From CALOBA01 sp942491465 (GTDB lineage: Bacteria > Pseudomonadota > Gammaproteobacteria > Chromatiales > Chromatiaceae): a DNA stretch of 64,000 nucleotides. Position 1 is the stretch's first letter; the number at the start of each line of letters is the position of its first letter. The stretch is from NCBI GenBank assembly GCA_942491465.1, contig CALOBA010000050.1, positions 1 through 64,000 on the forward strand. Direction: 5' to 3'. A program made the position numbers and the translations under genes. Shown here piece by piece: positions 60,855-64,000 of this stretch. Below the pieces are notes generated by a model. That model made no database searches, was not told the origin of the DNA, and worked only from the letters and a program-made list of their open reading frames with translations.

Positions 60855-60967
60855 TAAGTCAAGGTTCAGAACGCCTGGACAAGTGGTGCAGGCGCAACCA
60901 CGAAATGGCCATTCAAAAGGTTTAGCGAGCGGGCGTCTGCGCCACTTGTTTCTGAACCTTGACTTAC
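60855..60967. mobile_element. 113-bp MITE with 17-bp perfect terminal inverted repeats
   Basis: TAAGTCAAGGTTCAGAA at 60855-60871 is the exact inverse of TTCTGAACCTTGACTTA at 60951-60967. The similarity continues inwards (CAAGTGG-TGCAG-CGC against GCGTCTGCGCCACTTG), so each arm is about 34 bases with one 8-base gap. The outer TA at both ends could be a duplicated TA target, as for Tc1/IS630-type elements. No protein is coded. It sits exactly between two head-to-head truncated genes. Confidence 0.85.
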
Positions 60968-61580
60968 CGTCGCCGAGCTGGAGCTGGCCCTCGCCGCCTC
61001 CGAGGGCTACCTCCGCGGCAAGGTCCTCGCAGGCGAACTGACCCCAGACCACGACCTGACCATCGGCAACCGCCGCTACCTCTACTTCCGCAAAGACCGC
61101 AAGCAGGAGATCGCCGAGCGGTACAACCTCAAGCCCCTCACCGCCGCCAACATCCGCGAGCGCTTCCTCGCCTTCTGCGAGGAGATGGACATGGCCGCCA
61201 GCTACAAGCCGGTCCTGCTGCGCTGCCTGCTCGATACCGTCGACGATGACGGTAGCGTCCCGGTCAACCGGCTGACGCTGGCCTTTCGTGACTTCTACCT
61301 TGACCGCAAGGCCGCCGGCCTGCCCGTGGAGAAGCCCCGCGCCCGCATGGCCCGTGTCGACGAGCTGACCGAGACGGACATCCGACAACTCATCCTGACC
61401 ATGCCGTTCAAGAAGTTCGCGCAGCGCGGATTTCTGTCCTATGATCGGGATGCGTCGCGGCTGCGGTTTTCGCCGGTGCTTTTACACCGGCTCTCGCCGG
61501 GCGATTGGGACCGCCTGCGAGGCTTGGCCGACGAAGCCGCCGAGCGATACCTCAGTCGCCTCAGCATCGCAAACGACTGA
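60963..61580 (+). pseudogene. Helicase C-terminal fragment, copy 1
   Basis: About 205 residues without start codon, opening directly at the MITE edge. LTAANIRERFLAFCEEMDMA, SYKPVLLRCLLDTVDDDGSV, NRLTLAFRDFYLDRKAAGLP and LILTMPFKKFAQRGFLSYDR resemble the C-terminal accessory domain of large DEAD/DEAH helicases of the restriction/repair type. The ATPase motor is absent. Parts of the same segment recur at 62275 and 63097. It is followed after a few bases by a toxin-antitoxin pair. Confidence 0.6.
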
Positions 61581-61605
61581 GCCGAATGAAGGGCCGTCCT
61601 CACCG

Positions 61606-61911
61606 AGGATCGAAATTCAGAAAAGCTCCACCTTCATGCACTGGCTTAAGAGCCTGCGGGATCCACGGGCGCGAGCACGTATCGCTGCGCGGATCGACCG
61701 CATGGCCGAAGGGAATCTAGGCGATGCGAAGCCAGTCGGTGGTGGTCTGAGCGAGATGCGGATTCACTACGGACCGGGCTACCGAGTCTACTTCATGCAG
61801 CGCGGCACCGCCCTGATCATCCTGTTGTGCGGCGGCGACAAGCGTGACCAAACGAAGGACATCGAATCGGCGAGACGGATCGCCCAAGAGTGGCTGAAGA
61901 CACACCCATGA
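61606..61911 (+). CDS. RelE/HigB-like addiction-module toxin (start unclear)
   Basis: Small toxin of the COG3657 type (RelE/ParE superfamily), about 100 residues. LRDPRARARIAARIDRMAEG and PVGGGLSEMRIHYGPGYRVY, FMQRGTALIILLCGGDKRDQ, then DIESARRIAQEW match this family closely. Its expected beginning (M-I-E-I) reads RIEI here; no ATG, GTG or TTG is in place, and the next Met (61636) would cut the first strand. So it may be untranslatable, or start in the upstream helicase fragment's frame after a shift. The stop overlaps the antitoxin ATG. Confidence 0.75.
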   Translation, partial: RIEIQKSSTFMHWLKSLRDPRARARIAARIDRMAEGNLGDAKPVGGGLSEMRIHYGPGYRVYFMQRGTALIILLCGGDKRDQTKDIESARRIAQEWLKTHP

Positions 61912-62201
61912 CCGAACAGTTCACCCCCTGGGATGCCGCAGAGTATCTCCAGACCGATGAAGACATCGCCGCCTACCTCGACGCCTGCTTTGAAGAGGCC
62001 GGAGCCGACGCCGGATTCATTATTCGGGCGCTCGGTACCGTCGCGCGGGCGAAGGGCATAGACGACGTCGCCGAGCGTGCCGGTCTAGCGCCGGAGCAGC
62101 TTCATGACTTACTCGCGGCGACATCCAGCCCGCCGTTTAGTGAAGTGTTGCGCGTTATCGAGGCGGTAGGCATACGTCTGCATGCAGACAAGGCGGCCTG
62201 A
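61908..62201 (+). CDS. HigA-like addiction-module antidote
   Basis: Antitoxin of 97 residues of the COG3636 'addiction module antidote' type, partner of the toxin before it (ATGA overlap). PWDAAEYLQTDEDIAAYLDA is the family's start. The helix-turn-helix is AKGIDDVAERAGLAPEQLHD, followed by PPFSEVLRVIEAVGIRLH. It should bind the toxin and the pair's promoter. Intact. In this family, unlike most, the toxin gene comes first. Confidence 0.85.
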   Translation: MTEQFTPWDAAEYLQTDEDIAAYLDACFEEAGADAGFIIRALGTVARAKGIDDVAERAGLAPEQLHDLLAATSSPPFSEVLRVIEAVGIRLHADKAA

Positions 62202-62274
62202 TCGGCACACTCGGTTGAGCCTGGCTACCTTTTTCCCTACCCGTTTATTGGTGGTCTGTCCCCCGGTTTCCGTG

Positions 62275-62619
62275 GTCGACGATGACGGCAGCGTCCCGAT
62301 CAACCGGCTGACGCTCGCCTTTCGCGATTTCTACCTGGAGCGCAAGGCTGCCCGCCTGCCCGTCGAGAAGCCCCGCGTCCGCATGGCGCGGGTCGAGGAG
62401 CTGACCGAGGCCGACATCCGGCACCTGATCCTGAACATGCCGTTCAAGAAGTTCGCGCAGCGGGGGTTCCTGTCCTATGATCGGGATGCATCGCGGCTGC
62501 GCGTCGCGTCGCACCTCTGGGAGCAGATCAAAGACGAGGCATCCCTCCAGCAGATCAGGGCCTTGGCCGAGACCGCGCTGAGCGCCTACTATCAACGCCT
62601 TGGAGCGTCGGAGCACGCT
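62275..62619 (+). pseudogene. Helicase C-terminal fragment, copy 2
   Basis: Homologous to copy 1 from the word GTCGACGATGACGG onward. It encodes DDDGSVPINRLTLAFRDFYL, EELTEADIRHLILNMPFKKF and AQRGFLSYDRDASRLRVASH, LWEQIKDEASLQQIRALAET. Upstream of the joint (62202-62274) the sequence is unrelated to copy 1. It runs without a stop into the DUF2442 gene. Nucleotide identity to copy 1 is high by eye, so the duplication is not old. Confidence 0.6.
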
Positions 62620-62898
62620 ATGACGAGCTTTGCGCTGCTTGGCGCCGACACTTCGGAACCTGAGGTCACCAACATCAGCATGCACGGGATCTGGCTTCTT
62701 GCAGATGGTCAAGAGCATTTCCTCGCATACGACGACTTTCCCTGGTTCCGCGAGGCGACGGCCCGCGCCATCTTCAACGTCGAGGAACCGAATCCCGGAC
62801 ATTTCTACTGGCCGGAGTTGGATGTTGATCTGGGAATCGCCACCATTCGGTCCCCGAAAGACTATCCGCTCATTGCGACCCTTGATTCCGTGCCTTAG
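62620..62898 (+). CDS. DUF2442 protein
   Basis: About 92 residues. VTNISMHGIWLLADGQEHFL, AYDDFPWFREATARAIFNVE and FYWPELDVDLGIATIRSPKD are the classic DUF2442 layout. Such proteins often pair with DUF4160 proteins and are regarded as toxin-antitoxin-like. Here no DUF4160 partner is directly ahead; a helicase fragment precedes it in the same frame. The ATG at 62620 has GGAGC in front and is a reasonable start. Confidence 0.75.
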   Translation: MTSFALLGADTSEPEVTNISMHGIWLLADGQEHFLAYDDFPWFREATARAIFNVEEPNPGHFYWPELDVDLGIATIRSPKDYPLIATLDSVP

Positions 62899-62990
62899 CC
62901 CTGGCGCGACCCCAGAGTCGGTAGCGTGGACGAGCGACAGCCAACCTCACCGGCCCCCGCGCTACTGTCCCTGGGCTTCGACCACAGTCT

Positions 62991-63081
62991 CCGCAGAGTA
63001 AAAAATACTGTCCCCGGAACTGGCGTCCCCGGAACTGGTCGGAACTGCCGCAGAGTAAAATATACTGTCCCCGGAACTGGC
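62991..63081 (+). repeat. Two direct repeats of a 34-base 'CTGTCCCCGGAACTGGC' unit
   Basis: CCGCAGAGTAAAA-ATACTGTC and CCCGGAACTGGC occur at 62991-63024 and again at 63048-63081, differing by one base. Extra half-copies (TCCCCGGAACTG) lie between and behind. Sequences like AAAATATACTGTCCCCGGAA are common beside transposases in proteobacteria; no transposase is present here. Confidence 0.8.
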
Positions 63082-63096
63082 AGTCCCCGGAACTGC

Positions 63097-63477
63097 ATGT
63101 CCGCCAGCTACAAGCCCGTCCTGCTGCGCTGCTCGATACCGTCGACGGCGACGGCAGCGTCCGCATCAATCGGCTGACGCTCGCCTTCCGCGACTTCTAC
63201 CTGGAGCGCGAGGCTGCCGGCCTGCCCGTCGAGAATCCCCGCGCGTGGATGACGCGGATCGACGAGCTGACCGAGACCGACATCCGGCAACCGATCCTGA
63301 ACATGCCGTTCAAGAAGTGCGCCCAGCGCGGGTTCCTGAAGTACGATCGGGATGCATCACGCTTTGCGCTTTGACGCGAAGCTTTGGGAGCAGTTGAATC
63401 CTGCAGGTCTCGCCGCCCTTCGCCTAGCCGCGGACCGCGCACTTGACACCTACTACAGTAGGCTTACACAACCCTGA
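63097..63477 (+). pseudogene. Helicase C-terminal fragment, copy 3 (frameshifted)
   Basis: Begins with ATGTCCGCCAGCTACAAGCC, matching copy 1 from its MAASYKPVLL part. A 4-base loss near 63132 and a shift near 63358 break the frame. Joined, it gives RINRLTLAFRDFYLEREAAG, ELTETDIRQPILNMPFKKCA, QRGFLKYDRDASR and LWEQLNPAGLAALRLAADRA, LDTYYSRLTQP. This third copy is followed directly by a DUF4160-DUF2442 pair. Confidence 0.6.
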
Positions 63478-63485
63478 TTCGCCCG

Positions 63486-63752
63486 ATGCCCGTCATTTCG
63501 TACTTCTTCGGTATCTACGTTCGGATGTACTTCGACGACCACGCGCCGCCGCATATCCACGTCGAATACCAGGGCTATGAGGCGTTTGTCGCCATCGAAG
63601 ATGGGCAGATTCTATCCGGTCGCTTGCCCAAAAAGGCGGCTAAGCTCGTCCGCGACTGGACCGCGGAACATCGGCTTGAGCTTATGGAAAACTGGCGACG
63701 CGCCATCGCGCTGCAACCACTCGAAAGAATTCCGGGAGCGGACAATGATTAA
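63486..63752 (+). CDS. DUF4160 protein (toxin-antitoxin-like)
   Basis: An 88-residue DUF4160 protein, full length: MPVISYFFGIYVRMYFDDHA, PPHIHVEYQGYEAFVAIEDG and RLPKKAAKLVRDWTAEHRLE are characteristic. The PPHIH part is the family hallmark. Its stop overlaps the next gene by 8 bases, a coupled pair. The family is widely found next to DUF2442 genes and treated as a putative type II module, although activity is mostly unproven. Confidence 0.88.
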   Translation: MPVISYFFGIYVRMYFDDHAPPHIHVEYQGYEAFVAIEDGQILSGRLPKKAAKLVRDWTAEHRLELMENWRRAIALQPLERIPGADND

Positions 63753-64000
63753 GATCATCAACGCAACGGTCGTAAGCGATACCGCTGTCCATCTTTGCTT
63801 TTCAGATGGCTCGGAAGGGGATTATGACCTCGGCGCCCTCATCGCGCGCGACACCGTCATGACCCGACCGCTGCAAGACCCCGAGTTCGTTGCGCGGTGC
63901 TTCCTGGAGCTTGGCGCCTTGTGCTTTCCCAACGGATTGGAGCTGAGCGCTGCAAGCCTACAGCGCAAGCTGGCGGAGCAAGGGGCGCTGGTGCACTCGA
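63745..64000 (+). CDS. DUF2442 protein (partial at window end)
   Basis: Opens with MIKIINATVVSDTAVHLCFS, DGSEGDYDLGALIARDTVMT and runs to the last base without a stop, about 85 residues visible. PLQDPEFVARCFLELGALCF and PNGLELSAASLQRKL are typical of DUF2442. It overlaps the DUF4160 gene ahead, giving the standard pair. Confidence 0.85.
   Translation, partial: MIKIINATVVSDTAVHLCFSDGSEGDYDLGALIARDTVMTRPLQDPEFVARCFLELGALCFPNGLELSAASLQRKLAEQGALVHS

Overview
The window is GC-rich, densely coded gammaproteobacterial DNA. It most resembles a purple sulfur bacterium of the Chromatiaceae. That placement is inferred from the gene set: a V-type ATPase operon, a fructokinase/sucrose synthase pair, HemN, an orphan IscR-type regulator and an anaerobic molybdoenzyme cluster. 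No photosynthesis gene lies inside the window, so the placement is tentative. Many genes carry single-base indels, often at C or G homopolymers (V-ATPase subunits I, E and A, fructokinase, the Fe-S subunit). I read most of these as likely assembly errors, although some breaks are clearly biological: truncations, element insertions and repeat slippage.

Layout. 1-7367: V-type ATPase genes I-K-F-E-A-B-D, with a MITE-like element between F and E and an AT-richer two-gene island between B and D. 7462-10843: fructokinase and sucrose synthase. 10851-12676: a DEDDh exonuclease and a MipA/OmpV porin-like protein. 12892-17182: a two-gene ATPase module, its first gene 5'-truncated. 17183-18480: a 1.3-kb array of an 83-bp REP-like unit. 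18414-21530: a DUF294/CBS signalling protein, then a ParA ATPase overlapping a small basic protein that ends in RVWPD, reminiscent of McdAB positioning pairs. 21569-29277: a seven-gene minus-strand cluster with a DMSO-reductase-family catalytic subunit, ferredoxin-like subunit, TorD-type chaperone, pentaheme cytochrome c, a single-span membrane protein and two exported Met-Gly-Ser-rich repeat proteins. A sigma-54 response regulator (29913-31265) faces it across a 635-bp gap holding four copies of a TGACA-N3-TGTCA palindrome.

31312-57346 is mostly housekeeping: a secretin-domain protein, thioesterase, UbiD, an RRM protein, YhaN/YhaO-like DNA repair proteins, a diguanylate cyclase, an L,D-transpeptidase, the prkA-yeaH-spoVR stress operon, a flippase, accA, tilS, thioredoxin, a DUF1249 protein, IscR, PrmB and HemN. 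From about 58 kb to the end the DNA is accessory and scrambled: REP-like palindromes, a decayed TPR gene split by a REP doublet, a 113-bp MITE, and three partial copies of one helicase C-terminal segment, each followed by a toxin-antitoxin-type gene.

The best candidate for an undescribed system is the Met-rich repeat/molybdoenzyme/multiheme cluster. The catalytic subunit would pass electrons through the Fe-S subunit and pentaheme cytochrome, while the exported Met-rich proteins share a short cassette and could be substrate, metal-binding or redox-buffer partners.
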